The translations under genes and the position numbers were made by a program. DNA of 64,000 nt from Xenorhabdus poinarii G6 (GTDB lineage Bacteria > Pseudomonadota > Gammaproteobacteria > Enterobacterales > Enterobacteriaceae). Below, in pieces: positions 50,295 to 61,206 of this stretch (the stretch's first letter is position 1; the number at the start of each line of letters is the position of its first letter). A model generated the notes under the pieces. The model was given only the letters and a program-made list of their open reading frames with translations, was not told the origin of the DNA and ran no database searches. The stretch lies in assembly GCF_000968175.1 (NCBI RefSeq), contig NZ_FO704551.1:2232001-2296000 (forward strand). Reading direction: 5' to 3'.

Positions 50295-51460
50295 TATTGA
50301 TTCCCCGCTGCGGCGACTGCCTGTTTAGCTGCATCTGTCAAACTGGTTGCGGCAATGATGTTCAAGCCGCTGTCAGCCAGTTTTTTCGCGCCCAATTCAG
50401 CATTATTGCCCTCCAGACGCACCACGACCGGGACGTTAACGCCAACTTCTTCCACCGCACCAATAATGCCGTCAGCAATCAAGTCACAACGGACAATACC
50501 ACCAAAGATATTGACCAAGACAGCTTTCACATTTTCATCCGACAAGATGATTTTAAATGCTTCCGTAACACGTTCTTTGGTTGCCCCTCCCCCCACATCA
50601 AGGAAGTTGGCTGGTGCACCTCCGTGCAGTTTAACAATGTCCATCGTACCCATCGCCAAACCTGCGCCATTCACCATACAACCAATATTGCCATCCAACG
50701 CAACATAGTTCAGTTCCCATTGTGCAGCCTGAGCTTCACGTGGATCTTCTTGTGAAGGGTCGTGCATTTCACGCAATTCAGCCTGACGGAACATCGCATT
50801 GCCATCAGCGCCCAGCTTTCCATCCAAACAAACCAAATCACCATTCGTTGTGATCACCAGCGGGTTGATTTCGACCAATGCCAAATCACGTTCTAAGAAC
50901 AAGTTGGCTAATCCCAGGAAAATCTTGGTGAATTGACCAACTTGTTTACCCGTTAAACCGAGTTTAAATGCCAATTCACGGCCTTGATACGGCATAGGGC
51001 CAGACAGTGGATCGATAATGGCTTTATGAATCAATTCGGGCGTTTCTTCCGCCACTTTTTCTATTTCGACGCCACCTTCAGTAGAGGCCATGAACACTAC
51101 ACGACGTGTACCGCGGTCAACAACAGCACCGAGATACAGCTCCTTGGCAATATCAGTTGCACCTTCAACCAAAATCTGATGGACAGGTTGTCCCTGTACA
51201 TCTGTCTGGTAAGTCACCAGTCGTTTCCCTAGCCATTGTTCAGCAAAAGCACGGATATCTTCCTTGCTGTTGACGACTTTCACGCCTCCAGCCTTACCGC
51301 GGCCGCCTGCATGAACCTGACATTTAACGACCCAAGGGCCTGAACCAATCTTGGATGCTGCTTCTTCTGCTTCGCGCGGTGTGGTACAAGCATAGCCCGT
51401 AGGTGCGGGTAAACCATACCGTGCAAAAAGTTGTTTTGCCTGATACTCGTGTAAATTCAT
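50294..51460 (-). CDS. sucC: SucC, succinyl-CoA synthetase beta subunit
   Basis: A 388-residue ATP-grasp subunit (E. coli 388). N-terminal [20 protein letters not shown]; nucleotide-binding [13 protein letters not shown]; metal ligands in LVEINPLV; C-terminal [18 protein letters not shown]. Operon sucABCD. Confidence 0.97.
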   Translation of the reverse strand: MNLHEYQAKQLFARYGLPAPTGYACTTPREAEEAASKIGSGPWVVKCQVHAGGRGKAGGVKVVNSKEDIRAFAEQWLGKRLVTYQTDVQGQPVHQILVEGATDIAKELYLGAVVDRGTRRVVFMASTEGGVEIEKVAEETPELIHKAIIDPLSGPMPYQGRELAFKLGLTGKQVGQFTKIFLGLANLFLERDLALVEINPLVITTNGDLVCLDGKLGADGNAMFRQAELREMHDPSQEDPREAQAAQWELNYVALDGNIGCMVNGAGLAMGTMDIVKLHGGAPANFLDVGGGATKERVTEAFKIILSDENVKAVLVNIFGGIVRCDLIADGIIGAVEEVGVNVPVVVRLEGNNAELGAKKLADSGLNIIAATSLTDAAKQAVAAAGNQ

Positions 51461-51526
51461 GATGTTCTATCCATAATTTAATCTAAGGAAGGTAAATTAC
51501 CTTCTATATTGTTGCTCTGGATATGA

Positions 51527-51543
51527 CCAGCTCAACGAGCTGG
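51527..51543. repeat. Short hairpin between sucB and sucC
   Basis: CCAGCTC-AAC-GAGCTGG, a perfect 7-bp stem with a 3-base loop, in the 158-bp sucB-sucC gap. No U-tract; probably an mRNA processing or stabilising structure. Confidence 0.6.
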
Positions 51544-51618
51544 CCTGCATATACATTTTTACATCAACGTCGTACTACTTCAGACTTGGCAGAGTTCATC
51601 CCCTGCCCGAGAGTGATG

Positions 51619-52830
51619 CTATACATCCAGCAACAAACGTGTTGGATCTTCCAGCATTTCTTTGATGGTCACCAGGAAGCCGACTGATTCACGACCGTCA
51701 ATCAAACGATGGTCATAAGACAGCGCCAAATACATCATCGGAAGGATCTCAACCTGACCATTTACCGCCATTGGACGATCTTTAATGGCATGCATTCCCA
51801 GGATCGCACTTTGTGGCGGATTAATAATAGGCGTGGACATCAGAGAGCCGAAAACACCGCCATTGGTAATGGTGAAATTACCGCCAGTGAGTTCTTCGAC
51901 GGTCAGTTTACCGTCACGGCCTTTGATAGCCAGCTCTTTGATATTTTTCTCAATATCAGCCATACCCAGAGCATCTGCATCACGCAATACTGGCGTAACC
52001 AGACCACGTGGTGTAGAGACGGCAATACTGATATCAAAGTAATTGTGGTAAACCACATCGGTGCCATCAATCGACGCATTAACTTCTGGATAACGTTTCA
52101 ATGCTTCAACAACGGCTTTCACATAGAAGGACATGAAACCCAAACGTACACCGTGACGTTTTTCAAATGCATCACCGTACTGTTTACGCAATTCCTGAAT
52201 AGGCTTCATGTTGACTTCATTGAACGTTGTCAGCATTGCCGTATTGTTTTTCGCTTCCAGCAGGCGTTCTGCGACCCGTTTGCGCAGACGGGTCATTGGG
52301 ACACGTTTTTCACTGCGATGTGGCAGTAAAGAGGGTTGTTCAACAGAGATGGCTGGCTTATCACTCTCTTTTTTATTCGCAGCGATATATTTTTCTACGT
52401 CTTCACGAACAAGGCGGCCACCAACACCGCTGCCTTTAATGGCCGCAGGATCTAAATCGTGCTCTGCGATCAAACGGCGAACGGCGGGACTCAAGGCATC
52501 ATTATTTTCTTCTTCCAAAGACGCGGTTTGACGCTGTGCCGGCGTCGCTTCTGTTTTCTCTTTTACTTCAGCAGGAATCCCCGTACTGTCACCCAAACGG
52601 ATACGACCCAGCAGTTGTCTGCCCAGTACAGTGGCACCTTCTTCTTCCAAAATAGATTCCAAAATACCGGATTCACTCGCTGGCACTTCCAGAACCACTT
52701 TATCGGTTTCAATGTCAACCAGCACTTCATCACGCACTATGGTGTCACCGGGTTTTTTATGCCATGTTGCAACGGTGGCATCCGCAACAGATTCAGGAAG
52801 GTCTGGAACCAGAATTTCTACGCTACTCAT
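51619..52830 (-). CDS. sucB: SucB, dihydrolipoyl succinyltransferase (E2 of 2-oxoglutarate dehydrogenase)
   Basis: A 403-residue E2 (E. coli 405). Single lipoyl domain with the lipoylated lysine in [14 protein letters not shown]; peripheral-subunit-binding domain [20 protein letters not shown]; catalytic domain ending with the active-site His in [14 protein letters not shown]. Forms the 24-mer core of the complex. 13 bp after sucA. Confidence 0.97.
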   Translation of the reverse strand: MSSVEILVPDLPESVADATVATWHKKPGDTIVRDEVLVDIETDKVVLEVPASESGILESILEEEGATVLGRQLLGRIRLGDSTGIPAEVKEKTEATPAQRQTASLEEENNDALSPAVRRLIAEHDLDPAAIKGSGVGGRLVREDVEKYIAANKKESDKPAISVEQPSLLPHRSEKRVPMTRLRKRVAERLLEAKNNTAMLTTFNEVNMKPIQELRKQYGDAFEKRHGVRLGFMSFYVKAVVEALKRYPEVNASIDGTDVVYHNYFDISIAVSTPRGLVTPVLRDADALGMADIEKNIKELAIKGRDGKLTVEELTGGNFTITNGGVFGSLMSTPIINPPQSAILGMHAIKDRPMAVNGQVEILPMMYLALSYDHRLIDGRESVGFLVTIKEMLEDPTRLLLDV

Positions 52831-52843
52831 TTTCTATCCTTAT

Positions 52844-55651
52844 TTATTCAACGTTCAGTGCGTCATCAACCAGTGCTTGCTGTTGCTGCTGGTGAACAGA
52901 CGTATATCCCACAGCCGGGGAAGCAGATGCTGGACGACCTGCATAACGTAAAGAAGCCCCAAATGGGATCGCTTCACGGAAATTATGTTGACTACAATAC
53001 CAAGCGCCTTGGTTCAGTGGCTCTTCCTGACACCAGACGAAATCATGAACATGGGCATATTGTTCAAGCTGAGCCTGGACGTGCTGGCGTGGGAATGGAT
53101 ACAGTTGTTCAATACGCACGATTGCCACATTGGTCTGTTTATTCTTACGACGCTGTTCCAGCAGATCGTAATAAACTTTACCGGAACACAGTACAACGCG
53201 TTTAACCCCTTTGGGCGCTAAAGTGTCAATTTCACCAATCACTGGCTCAAATTTACCCTTTGCCAATTCTTCCAGGCTAGAGACCGCCAATGGATGACGC
53301 AGCAACGATTTAGGTGACATAACGATAAGTGGACGGCGCATCCCACGCAGAGACTGACGACGCAACATGTGATAAACCTGAGCGGGTGTCGATGGCACAC
53401 AAACCTGCATATTTTGTTCAGCACACAGTTGCAGGTAGCGTTCCAGACGTGCCGATGAGTGCTCCGGCCCCTGCCCTTCATAACCATGTGGCAATAGCAT
53501 AACCAGGCCACACATCCGACCCCATTTCTGTTCGCCGGAACTGATGAATTGGTCAATCACAACCTGAGCTACGTTGGCAAAGTCACCAAATTGTGCTTCC
53601 CAAATTGTCAGGGCACGCGGTTCAGTGGTTGCATAACCGTATTCAAATGCCAGTACAGCTTCTTCAGACAGTACCGAGTCCCATACGTTAAATACGCCTT
53701 GAGCATTGTGAATATTGGCCAAAGGAACATAGACAGATGCATTAGTCTGGTTATGAATAACGGCATGACGGTGGAAGAATGTACCACGACCCGCATCTTC
53801 ACCAGAAAGGCGCACCGGAATCCCTTCATCAACCAACGTCGCGTAAGCCAGTGTTTCCGCAGCACCCCAGTCAAGCAATTTATTGCCATTGGCCATTTCT
53901 GCACGGTCGCCGTAGATTTTCGCAACCCGTGAGTGCATTTCCACTTCGGCAGGAATCGTACTAATGCGTTTACCAAGATCTTGCAGACGTTTCATATCCA
54001 CTTTATGCGGATAATCTTCATCCCATTCGTGGTTCAGGTAAGGTTCCCACGTGAATGAATGCATCCCCATTGGACGCCATTCATCAACAACACATTCCCC
54101 CTGATCCAGTGCATCGCGGTACACGTTCACCATCTCAGTCACATCATTAGCAGCCAGCAAGCCTTCTGCGACCAGCTTATCTGCATAAATTTTACGGGCA
54201 GTTGGCTGTTTTTTAATTTTCTGGTACATCAAAGGCTGAGTTGCGCTTGGCTCATCCGCCTCGTTGTGACCATGACGACGGTAGCACACCAGATCAATCA
54301 TGACGTCACTTTTGAAGGTATTACGGTAATCCAGTGCCAGACGAGTGACGAATGTCACTGCTTCCGGATCATCCGCGTTAACGTGGAAAATCGGCGCCTG
54401 AACCATTTTCACAATATCAGTACAGTATTGTGTTGAACGCGCATCTTTCGGGTTAGACGTGGTGAAACCAATTTGGTTGTTCACTACGATACGAACGGTT
54501 CCCCCCACTTCATAACCGCGAGCCTGAGACATGTTCAATGTTTCCTGCACAATCCCCTGCCCTATTACTGCGGCATCTCCGTGGATGGTAACAGGCAGAA
54601 CCATGTTACTACGTCCTTCATCAAGACGATCACGGCGGGCACGTACAGAACCGATCACAACAGGGCTGACAATCTCAAGGTGAGATGGGTTAAAGGCCAG
54701 CGCCAAATGGACTAAACCGCCTTCAGTTTCAAAATCAGAAGAAAAACCCTGATGGTATTTTACGTCACCTGTTCCCAGGTGCTCTTTGTGCTTGCCAGCA
54801 AATTCGTCAAACAGATCAGCCGGTTTTTTACCCAAGAGATTGACCAGCACATTGAGGCGGCCACGGTGTGCCATTCCTAACACCACTTCACGGGTATCTT
54901 GTTTACCTGCGTGTCGGATCAACTCTTTTAACATCGGGATAAGGGCATCGCCACCTTCGAGGGAGAAACGTTTCGCTCCTGGAAACTTAGCCCCCAAATA
55001 GCGCTCCAGACCTTCTGCTGATGTTAATTCTTTCAGAAAACGGCGCTTTTCTTCCGCATTAAACTGCGAACTCACTGTCACCGATTCCAGTCGTTGCTGA
55101 ATCCAACGCTTTTCTTCTGTATTGGTGATATGCATATATTCCGCACCAATCGAACCGCAATAAATGCGTTTCAGCGCGTCATACAGCTCCGCCAATTTCA
55201 TTGTCTCTTTACCAATGGCAAAAGAGCCCACATTAAACGTCTCTTCAAAATCCGCTTTGGTTAAATTGTGGAAAGCAGGATCGAGATCAGGGACAGGTTC
55301 CTGTTTCCATAACCCCAATGGATCAAGATTTGCATGTTGGTGTCCGCGGAAGCGGAATGCATTGATGAGCTGCAAAACTTTGACTTGTTTTGCATCCATT
55401 GCTGGATCGCTAACTGAAGTGTGATAACGCGTGGCATCCTTTGCCAGACGACGGAAGTAATCGCGTGTCTGTGAGTGAAGTTGTTCCCCGCTAAATCCTA
55501 TTTCCGGTAATTGTTGGAAAATTTCTCTCCAACTTGCATCAACAGAATTAGGGTCGGTTATATAGTCTTCATAGATTTGCTCTATGTAAGACTGGTTTGC
55601 ACCAGCCAGAAAGCTTGAGTCCAACCAGTCCTTCATTGCGCCGTTCTGCAT
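52844..55651 (-). CDS. sucA: SucA, 2-oxoglutarate dehydrogenase E1
   Basis: A 935-residue thiamine-diphosphate enzyme (E. coli 933). N-terminal E2-binding segment (MQNGAMKDWLDSSFLAGAN), MAHRGRLNVLVN, ThDP motif IHGDAAVIGQGIVQETLN and SSGEQKWGRMCGLVMLLPHG. The SD AAGGGA lies directly before the ATG, after a short AAGCTTT/AAAGCTT inverted repeat at 55663-55677. Confidence 0.97.
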   Translation of the reverse strand: MQNGAMKDWLDSSFLAGANQSYIEQIYEDYITDPNSVDASWREIFQQLPEIGFSGEQLHSQTRDYFRRLAKDATRYHTSVSDPAMDAKQVKVLQLINAFRFRGHQHANLDPLGLWKQEPVPDLDPAFHNLTKADFEETFNVGSFAIGKETMKLAELYDALKRIYCGSIGAEYMHITNTEEKRWIQQRLESVTVSSQFNAEEKRRFLKELTSAEGLERYLGAKFPGAKRFSLEGGDALIPMLKELIRHAGKQDTREVVLGMAHRGRLNVLVNLLGKKPADLFDEFAGKHKEHLGTGDVKYHQGFSSDFETEGGLVHLALAFNPSHLEIVSPVVIGSVRARRDRLDEGRSNMVLPVTIHGDAAVIGQGIVQETLNMSQARGYEVGGTVRIVVNNQIGFTTSNPKDARSTQYCTDIVKMVQAPIFHVNADDPEAVTFVTRLALDYRNTFKSDVMIDLVCYRRHGHNEADEPSATQPLMYQKIKKQPTARKIYADKLVAEGLLAANDVTEMVNVYRDALDQGECVVDEWRPMGMHSFTWEPYLNHEWDEDYPHKVDMKRLQDLGKRISTIPAEVEMHSRVAKIYGDRAEMANGNKLLDWGAAETLAYATLVDEGIPVRLSGEDAGRGTFFHRHAVIHNQTNASVYVPLANIHNAQGVFNVWDSVLSEEAVLAFEYGYATTEPRALTIWEAQFGDFANVAQVVIDQFISSGEQKWGRMCGLVMLLPHGYEGQGPEHSSARLERYLQLCAEQNMQVCVPSTPAQVYHMLRRQSLRGMRRPLIVMSPKSLLRHPLAVSSLEELAKGKFEPVIGEIDTLAPKGVKRVVLCSGKVYYDLLEQRRKNKQTNVAIVRIEQLYPFPRQHVQAQLEQYAHVHDFVWCQEEPLNQGAWYCSQHNFREAIPFGASLRYAGRPASASPAVGYTSVHQQQQQALVDDALNVE

Positions 55652-55782
55652 TGTGATCCCTTAAGCTTTGAAAGCTTTAGTTTTCGCCGTGGTTAACAAA
55701 TACCGCTTAATTTGCGGTGTTGATAAAAGGTTCATTTGGACGTGCTTAATGCATGTTCTTTTTCGGGGTTTCCTTCCCTTTC

Positions 55783-55825
55783 AAGGAACCTTTAAAAACT
55801 GAATGTCAGTTTTTAAAGGTTCCTT
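55783..55825. repeat. Perfect 20-bp hairpin between sdhB and sucA
   Basis: The arm AAGGAACCTTTAAAAACTGA (55783-55802) and its exact complement at 55806-55825 flank a 3-base ATG loop. It is the longest perfect stem in the window. It lies in the 379-bp sdhB-sucA gap, 130-175 bp before sucA. It is AU-rich internally and lacks a typical U-tail. Confidence 0.9.
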
Positions 55826-55885
55826 TATTTGAAAATAGGTTTCATCTCTTTAGCAGTAGGCAATTTATCATTTTTTATTCTTTAT

Positions 55886-55927
55886 GCCCTCCACCGATTT
55901 GATATTTATTCCAAAATTGTGGAGGGC
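55886..55927. repeat. Second hairpin between sdhB and sucA
   Basis: GCCCTCCAC (55886-55894) and GTGGAGGGC (55919-55927) form a perfect 9-bp GC-rich stem with a 24-base loop, about 100 bp after the sdhB stop. A 61-codon hydrophobic open frame over this area on the plus strand is not considered real. Confidence 0.75.
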
Positions 55928-56030
55928 AACATAATATGCATTATTTACACACTATTTATGTGTTATTTATGCACTCACTTTTTCTTTATTATACACATAA
56001 TTACTCTGTGTTAATTAGAACGCCTATTTA

Positions 56031-56750
56031 CTAGGCGCTATGTTTCAACAGCATCGATTTAATATGACCAATCGCTTTTGTCGGATTCAGCCCTTTAGGA
56101 CATACACTGACGCAATTCATGATGCCATGACAACGGAAAACGCTGAATGCATCATTCAGATTATCCAGACGTGAAGCGGTTTCAGTATCACGGCTGTCAA
56201 TCAGGAAACGATATGCAGCTAAGAGACCCGCTGGACCAATGAATTTGTCTGGATTCCACCAAAATGAAGGACAGGATGTGGAACAACACGCACATAAGAT
56301 ACATTCATACAATCCGTCCAACTTTGCCCGTTGTTCTGGCGATTGCAGATGCTCACGTGCGGGTGGGTTTTTATTATCATTAATCAGATAAGGACGGATT
56401 TTCTCATATTGCGCATAGAATTGCCCCATATCCACAACCAAATCCCGAATCACGGGCAAACCCGGCAATGGACGAATAACAATTTTCTTATTGCCACGAC
56501 GCAACGCCGAAACCGGCATAACACACGCCAAGCCGTTTTTACCATTCATATTCATGCCATCAGAGCCACAAACACCTTCACGGCAAGAACGACGGAATGC
56601 CAGGGTTGGGTCCTGCTCTTTTAGCTGGATGAGCGCATCCAGCAACATCATATCGCGCCCTTCTTGCGCTTCCAGTGTGTAGTCCTGCATACGGGGGGCG
56701 TCATCTACATCTGGATTATAACGATAAATCGAAAATTCAAGTTTCATCAT
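56031..56750 (-). CDS. sdhB: SdhB, succinate dehydrogenase iron-sulfur subunit
   Basis: A 239-residue subunit (E. coli 238). 2Fe-2S cluster ligands in SCREGVCGSDGMNMNG; 4Fe-4S and 3Fe-4S cysteines in CILCACCSTSCP and CHGIMNCVSVCPKGLNP. GGAG lies 6 bases before the ATG. Operon sdhCDAB. Confidence 0.97.
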   Translation of the reverse strand: MMKLEFSIYRYNPDVDDAPRMQDYTLEAQEGRDMMLLDALIQLKEQDPTLAFRRSCREGVCGSDGMNMNGKNGLACVMPVSALRRGNKKIVIRPLPGLPVIRDLVVDMGQFYAQYEKIRPYLINDNKNPPAREHLQSPEQRAKLDGLYECILCACCSTSCPSFWWNPDKFIGPAGLLAAYRFLIDSRDTETASRLDNLNDAFSVFRCHGIMNCVSVCPKGLNPTKAIGHIKSMLLKHSA

Positions 56751-56784
56751 CTATTTCTCCGCAACCGGAACATCAGCAACGCAA

Positions 56785-58551
56785 TTAGTAAGAACGCACT
56801 TTCGGCGGGAAAGCTTCACGCAGCGTGGGCTGCATATTCACTTCACGGCGAGTCATGCTCTCAGTTTGCGGTAAATACAGGCTATGGCACAGCCAGTTAG
56901 CGTCATCACGTTCTGGATAGTCAAAACGGCTGTGAGCACCACGACTTTCTGTGCGGAAATTCGCAGCAACCGCAGTCGAATAAGCGGTTTCCATCAGGTT
57001 ATCCAATTCCAGACATTCAACGCGCTGGGTATTGAACTCTGACGAAGTATCATCCAGACGCGCATTTTTCAGACGTTCGCGGATAACTTTCAGCTCTTCC
57101 AACCCGCTTGCCATCGCATCACCTTCACGGAATACCGAGAAATTATGCTGCATACAAGCTTGCAAAGCTTTGCGGATTTCAACCGGATCTTCACCTGAAC
57201 GAGTACTATTCCAACGGTTCAGACGTTGCAGTGATTCATCAACATCAGATTCACCGGCATCACGGCTAGTTCCTTGTTCCATCAAGCACTCTTTCAAATG
57301 CAGACCCGCGGAACGGCCAAAGACGACCAGATCCAACAACGAGTTCCCGCCCAAGCGGTTTGCACCGTGAACAGAGACACAAGCAATTTCACCAACCGCA
57401 AACAGACCCGGAATCACAACATCTTCACCTTTGTCATTGACGGTCAGTGCCTGACCGGTGATTTTCGTTGGGATACCGCCCATCATATAGTGGCAAGTCG
57501 GAATAACAGGGATTGGCTCTTTCACTGGATCCACGTGAGCAAAAGTACGGGATAATTCAAGAATACCCGGCAGACGAGATTCCAATACGTCTTTACCCAG
57601 ATGATCCAGTTTCAATTTAACGTGAGGACCCCACGGGCCTTCGCAACCACGGCCTTCACGGATCTCAATCATCATAGAACGTGCGACCACATCACGGCCG
57701 GCAAGATCTTTCGCATTGGGAGCATAACGCTCCATAAAACGTTCACCGTCTTTATTCAGCAAATAGCCACCTTCACCCCGACAGCCTTCTGTCACCAGCA
57801 CACCCGCACCCGCAATGCCGGTTGGGTGGAACTGCCACATTTCCATATCCTGCACCGGAACACCCGCACGCAATGCCATACCGACACCATCGCCCGTATT
57901 AATATGCGCATTTGTTGTGGATTGGAAAATTCGACCAGCTCCCCCCGTGGCTAAAATCGTTGCTTTAGCTTTAAAATAAACGACTTCACCCGTTTCGATA
58001 CAAATGGCGGTACAACCAACAATCGCACCATCCTGATTCTTCACCAGATCCAACGAATACCACTCAGAGAAGATGGTTGTGTGGTTCTTCAAATTCTGCT
58101 GATACAGCGTGTGTAATAGCGCATGACCGGTTCGGTCAGCCGCAGCGGCGGTACGAGCGGCTTGCTCACCACCAAAATTTCTGGATTGCCCACCAAATGG
58201 ACGCTGATAAATACGACCATTATCCAGACGAGAGAACGGCAGCCCCATATGTTCCAATTCTAAAATGGCTTCCGGGCCAGTCTTACACATATATTCGATG
58301 GCATCCTGATCACCGATATAATCAGAACCTTTCACCGTGTCATACATGTGCCATTCCCAGTTATCGTCATGGCTATTGCCTAGCGCAACCGTGATGCCAC
58401 CTTGTGCTGAAACAGTATGGGAACGCGTCGGGAACACCTTGGAAATCAAGGCACAAGATAATCCCATTTGTGAAATTTGCAGTGCAGCACGCATACCTGC
58501 GCCACCCGCACCAATAACAACAGCGTCAAACTCTCTTATTGGCAGTTTCAT
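56785..58551 (-). CDS. sdhA: SdhA, succinate dehydrogenase flavoprotein
   Basis: A 588-residue FAD subunit (E. coli 588). Dinucleotide-binding [14 protein letters not shown]; covalent FAD attaches at His45 in [11 protein letters not shown]; active-site HPTGIAGAG and [16 protein letters not shown] are present. Immediately adjacent to sdhD (no gap). Confidence 0.97.
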   Translation of the reverse strand: MKLPIREFDAVVIGAGGAGMRAALQISQMGLSCALISKVFPTRSHTVSAQGGITVALGNSHDDNWEWHMYDTVKGSDYIGDQDAIEYMCKTGPEAILELEHMGLPFSRLDNGRIYQRPFGGQSRNFGGEQAARTAAAADRTGHALLHTLYQQNLKNHTTIFSEWYSLDLVKNQDGAIVGCTAICIETGEVVYFKAKATILATGGAGRIFQSTTNAHINTGDGVGMALRAGVPVQDMEMWQFHPTGIAGAGVLVTEGCRGEGGYLLNKDGERFMERYAPNAKDLAGRDVVARSMMIEIREGRGCEGPWGPHVKLKLDHLGKDVLESRLPGILELSRTFAHVDPVKEPIPVIPTCHYMMGGIPTKITGQALTVNDKGEDVVIPGLFAVGEIACVSVHGANRLGGNSLLDLVVFGRSAGLHLKECLMEQGTSRDAGESDVDESLQRLNRWNSTRSGEDPVEIRKALQACMQHNFSVFREGDAMASGLEELKVIRERLKNARLDDTSSEFNTQRVECLELDNLMETAYSTAVAANFRTESRGAHSRFDYPERDDANWLCHSLYLPQTESMTRREVNMQPTLREAFPPKVRSY

Positions 58552-58899
58552 TTATGCTCCCCACACAACGATTGTTCCGTAAATCAAATAAGTTAACAGC
58601 GCTACAATCACCACCAGTTGCAGAACCAGACGCAGCGCAAGTGGTTTGACATAATCCGTCAGTACTTGCCACATGCCAATCCAGGCGTGAACCAGAATGG
58701 AAAACAGAGCCAATACTGTGAAGACTTTCGTGAGGGATGAAGAAAAGAAACCACGCCAGACTTCATAAGTCATATCTGACGTTGTTGCGACAAAACCAAC
58801 GAGATAGAGAACGTACAATACAATAATAATTGCAGATGCCCGCAGTAGCAGCCAATCCTGAATCCCCGTACGACCCAATGCGGATGCGTTGCTTACCAT
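58552..58899 (-). CDS. sdhD: SdhD, succinate dehydrogenase membrane anchor
   Basis: A 115-residue three-helix anchor (E. coli 115) helping bind haem b and ubiquinone. [23 protein letters not shown] is the typical N-terminus; the haem ligand His is in [15 protein letters not shown]. Overlaps sdhC by 7 bp. Confidence 0.97.
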   Translation of the reverse strand: MVSNASALGRTGIQDWLLLRASAIIIVLYVLYLVGFVATTSDMTYEVWRGFFSSSLTKVFTVLALFSILVHAWIGMWQVLTDYVKPLALRLVLQLVVIVALLTYLIYGTIVVWGA

Positions 58900-59282
58900 A
58901 TTAATACCCCAGCCAGAATAGACAGAATAACCGCGATGATTATTGCTACTTTGGCAGATGCACTACCGGTAGCGAGATTTTCTTCCAAGAAACCAAAATC
59001 CATTAACACATGGCGTATGCCACCACAGATGTGGTAAGCCAGCGCCGTCAATATCCCCCACAGGATAAATTTGGCGAAAAAGCCCGTCATGATTTCAGAT
59101 GCTTGTAGGAAGCCCTCCTGTGAAGACAGCGAAATACCCAGCAACCACAGCAGGATACCCACTGCGATAAAGGTGATGACGCCTGAGATACGGTGCAAGA
59201 TCGATGCTATCGCGGAGACGGGTTGGTTAATCGTCCGCAGATCAAGGTTGACAGGTCTTTGTTTTTTCACAATTTTGCCCAC
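58893..59282 (-). CDS. sdhC: SdhC, succinate dehydrogenase cytochrome b556 subunit, GTG start
   Basis: A 129-residue three-helix anchor (E. coli 129). [29 protein letters not shown] includes the quinone-site Ser/Arg region (in two parts); haem ligand His in [16 protein letters not shown]. The start is GTG 59280-59282; the ribosome binding site is weak, so an internal GTG five codons on is possible. Confidence 0.95.
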   Translation of the reverse strand: MGKIVKKQRPVNLDLRTINQPVSAIASILHRISGVITFIAVGILLWLLGISLSSQEGFLQASEIMTGFFAKFILWGILTALAYHICGGIRHVLMDFGFLEENLATGSASAKVAIIIAVILSILAGVLIW

Positions 59283-59906
59283 AAAGCTTTTTTTTATTTT
59301 CCATCCTCCGGTCCTGGGCGGGAATCAGACAGCGCTCTAAGAGGATACAAAGACACAACATGATTAACTTAACAATCCCGACTGTTTATCAAAAGTTGTG
59401 ATTTGGTTACGCTGGGTGCTCCTACTTCAGGGTAATCCGGAGACCTCCCGGAAGTATAATTACTTCACATAGTTATTACAATTCCCACACAATATGATTA
59501 ATAACATTTAGCCTGAACAGTGAGAAAGATCACGGTTCAAAAACTTATCATAAAAATGATTATGTTGTTTGACAAAGATTAAACATTTATCTTACATATA
59601 TGTCGTTATATATTATTTACCGTCATTTTGTGATGAAAAATTAATCTTAACGAAAAATAAAAGTTATGAAAAAGTATTCCGTAAAGCACAAAATGATAAC
59701 ATTTTGTGTAAATAATATTTTAAACATAACTTTCAAAAACTTTCTAACAACCTAAAAACCATTGTCATCCGTAATAAGATTTCAGCATAAAATGTGACAT
59801 CAGCTTGATTCTAAATTCTTTCCGGTCACACGATACTTTCGGCACAGTTGAAATCGCGTCCATCGGGTTGTTAGGAGTTACAAAAATAAGCGCTAAGGAG
59901 ATGTAA
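59283..59906. promoter_or_regulatory. Divergent sdhC-gltA intergenic region
   Basis: About 620 bp, no coding frame. The sdhC leader holds a CCGGGAGG/CCTCCCGG-like hairpin near 59440-59456. The middle and right parts are AT-rich with promoter-like elements. In E. coli this region is controlled by ArcA, CRP and iron through RyhB; here only the CRP-like site listed separately is supported. AAGGAG precedes gltA. Confidence 0.6.
59519..59534. promoter_or_regulatory. CRP-like site between sdhC and gltA
   Basis: AGTGAGAAAGATCACG contains GTGA-N6-TCAC, the conserved core of CRP sites (TGTGA-N6-TCACA). It is 237 bp upstream of sdhC and 373 bp upstream of gltA. Confidence 0.55.
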
Positions 59907-61190
59907 ATGGCTGATAAAAAGGCTACGTTGAACATAAATGGTTCAGCTGCTATCGAACTAGACGTACTAACGCCGACTCTCGGGTCTGAAGTGATTGACG
60001 TTCGTACCCTCGGCTCAAAAGGCTTCTATACCTACGATCCAGGCTTTACTTCCACTGCCTCCTGCGAGTCGAAAATCACCTATATTGATGGCGATGAAGG
60101 CATTTTACTACACCGTGGTTTTCCTATCGCTCAGCTAGCAACGGAATCAACCTATCTGGAAGTCTGCTATATCCTGTTATACGGTGAACCACCCACTCCC
60201 GAAGAATACGCCAAATTCAAAACGACGGTGACTCGTCATACCATGATCCACGAACAGATCACACGTCTGTTCCACGGTTTCCGCCGTGACTCCCATCCAA
60301 TGGCCGTACTGTGTGGTGTGACAGGGGCATTAGCGGCCTTCTACCATGACGCATTAGATGTCCATAATCCTCGCCACCGTGAAATCACAGCGTATCGTTT
60401 ACTGTCTAAAATGCCCACTGTTGCGGCAATGTGTTACAAATATTCTCTTGGCCAACCTTTTGTTTATCCTCGTAATGATCTGTCCTATGCCGCCAATTTC
60501 CTGCATATGATGTTCTCAACACCTTGTGAAGAATATGAGGTGAATCCGATCTTAGAACGTGCGATGGATCGTATCTTCATTCTGCATGCCGATCATGAGC
60601 AGAATGCGTCCACATCAACAGTACGGACTGCGGGTTCTTCGGGAGCTAACCCATTTGCCTGTATCGCCGCTGGCATCGCATCTTTGTGGGGACCTGCACA
60701 CGGGGGCGCCAACGAAGCCTGTCTGCGAATGCTGGAAGAAATTCAAACGGTTGAACACATCCCTGAATTTATCGCGCGTGCCAAAGATAAAAATGATTCT
60801 TTCCGCCTGATGGGCTTTGGTCACCGCGTTTACAAAAACTACGATCCTCGCGCGACAGTGATGCGTGAAACCTGCCATGAAGTCCTCAATGAACTTGGCT
60901 TAAATGACAGCCTGCTCGAAGTGGCAATGGAATTAGAACGCATTGCCCTGAATGACCCCTACTTCATTGAGAAAAAACTGTATCCAAACGTTGATTTCTA
61001 TTCTGGCATTATCTTGAAAGCCATGGGGATCCCATCGTCGATGTTCACGGTCATTTTCGCCATTGCCCGCACGATTGGCTGGATTGCACACTGGAATGAA
61101 ATGCATGATGAAGGCTTGAAGATCGCTCGCCCACGTCAGCTTTACACGGGCCACGATAAACGCGACTTTCAGAGCCAGTTAAAAAAATAA
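59907..61190 (+). CDS. gltA: GltA, citrate synthase
   Basis: A 427-residue type II (NADH-sensitive) citrate synthase (E. coli 427). N-terminal [20 protein letters not shown]; catalytic [24 protein letters not shown] and the Asp in [10 protein letters not shown]. Commits acetyl-CoA to the TCA cycle. Divergent from sdhCDAB; convergent with the AraC gene, 16 bp between stops. Confidence 0.97.
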   Translation: MADKKATLNINGSAAIELDVLTPTLGSEVIDVRTLGSKGFYTYDPGFTSTASCESKITYIDGDEGILLHRGFPIAQLATESTYLEVCYILLYGEPPTPEEYAKFKTTVTRHTMIHEQITRLFHGFRRDSHPMAVLCGVTGALAAFYHDALDVHNPRHREITAYRLLSKMPTVAAMCYKYSLGQPFVYPRNDLSYAANFLHMMFSTPCEEYEVNPILERAMDRIFILHADHEQNASTSTVRTAGSSGANPFACIAAGIASLWGPAHGGANEACLRMLEEIQTVEHIPEFIARAKDKNDSFRLMGFGHRVYKNYDPRATVMRETCHEVLNELGLNDSLLEVAMELERIALNDPYFIEKKLYPNVDFYSGIILKAMGIPSSMFTVIFAIARTIGWIAHWNEMHDEGLKIARPRQLYTGHDKRDFQSQLKK

Positions 61191-61206
61191 GCCCGCCACG
61201 TCAACA

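Noticed and set aside
55829..56014. 61-codon hydrophobic open frame between sdhB and sucA
   Set aside because: No ribosome binding site, low-complexity AT-derived residues, and it overlaps a structured hairpin.
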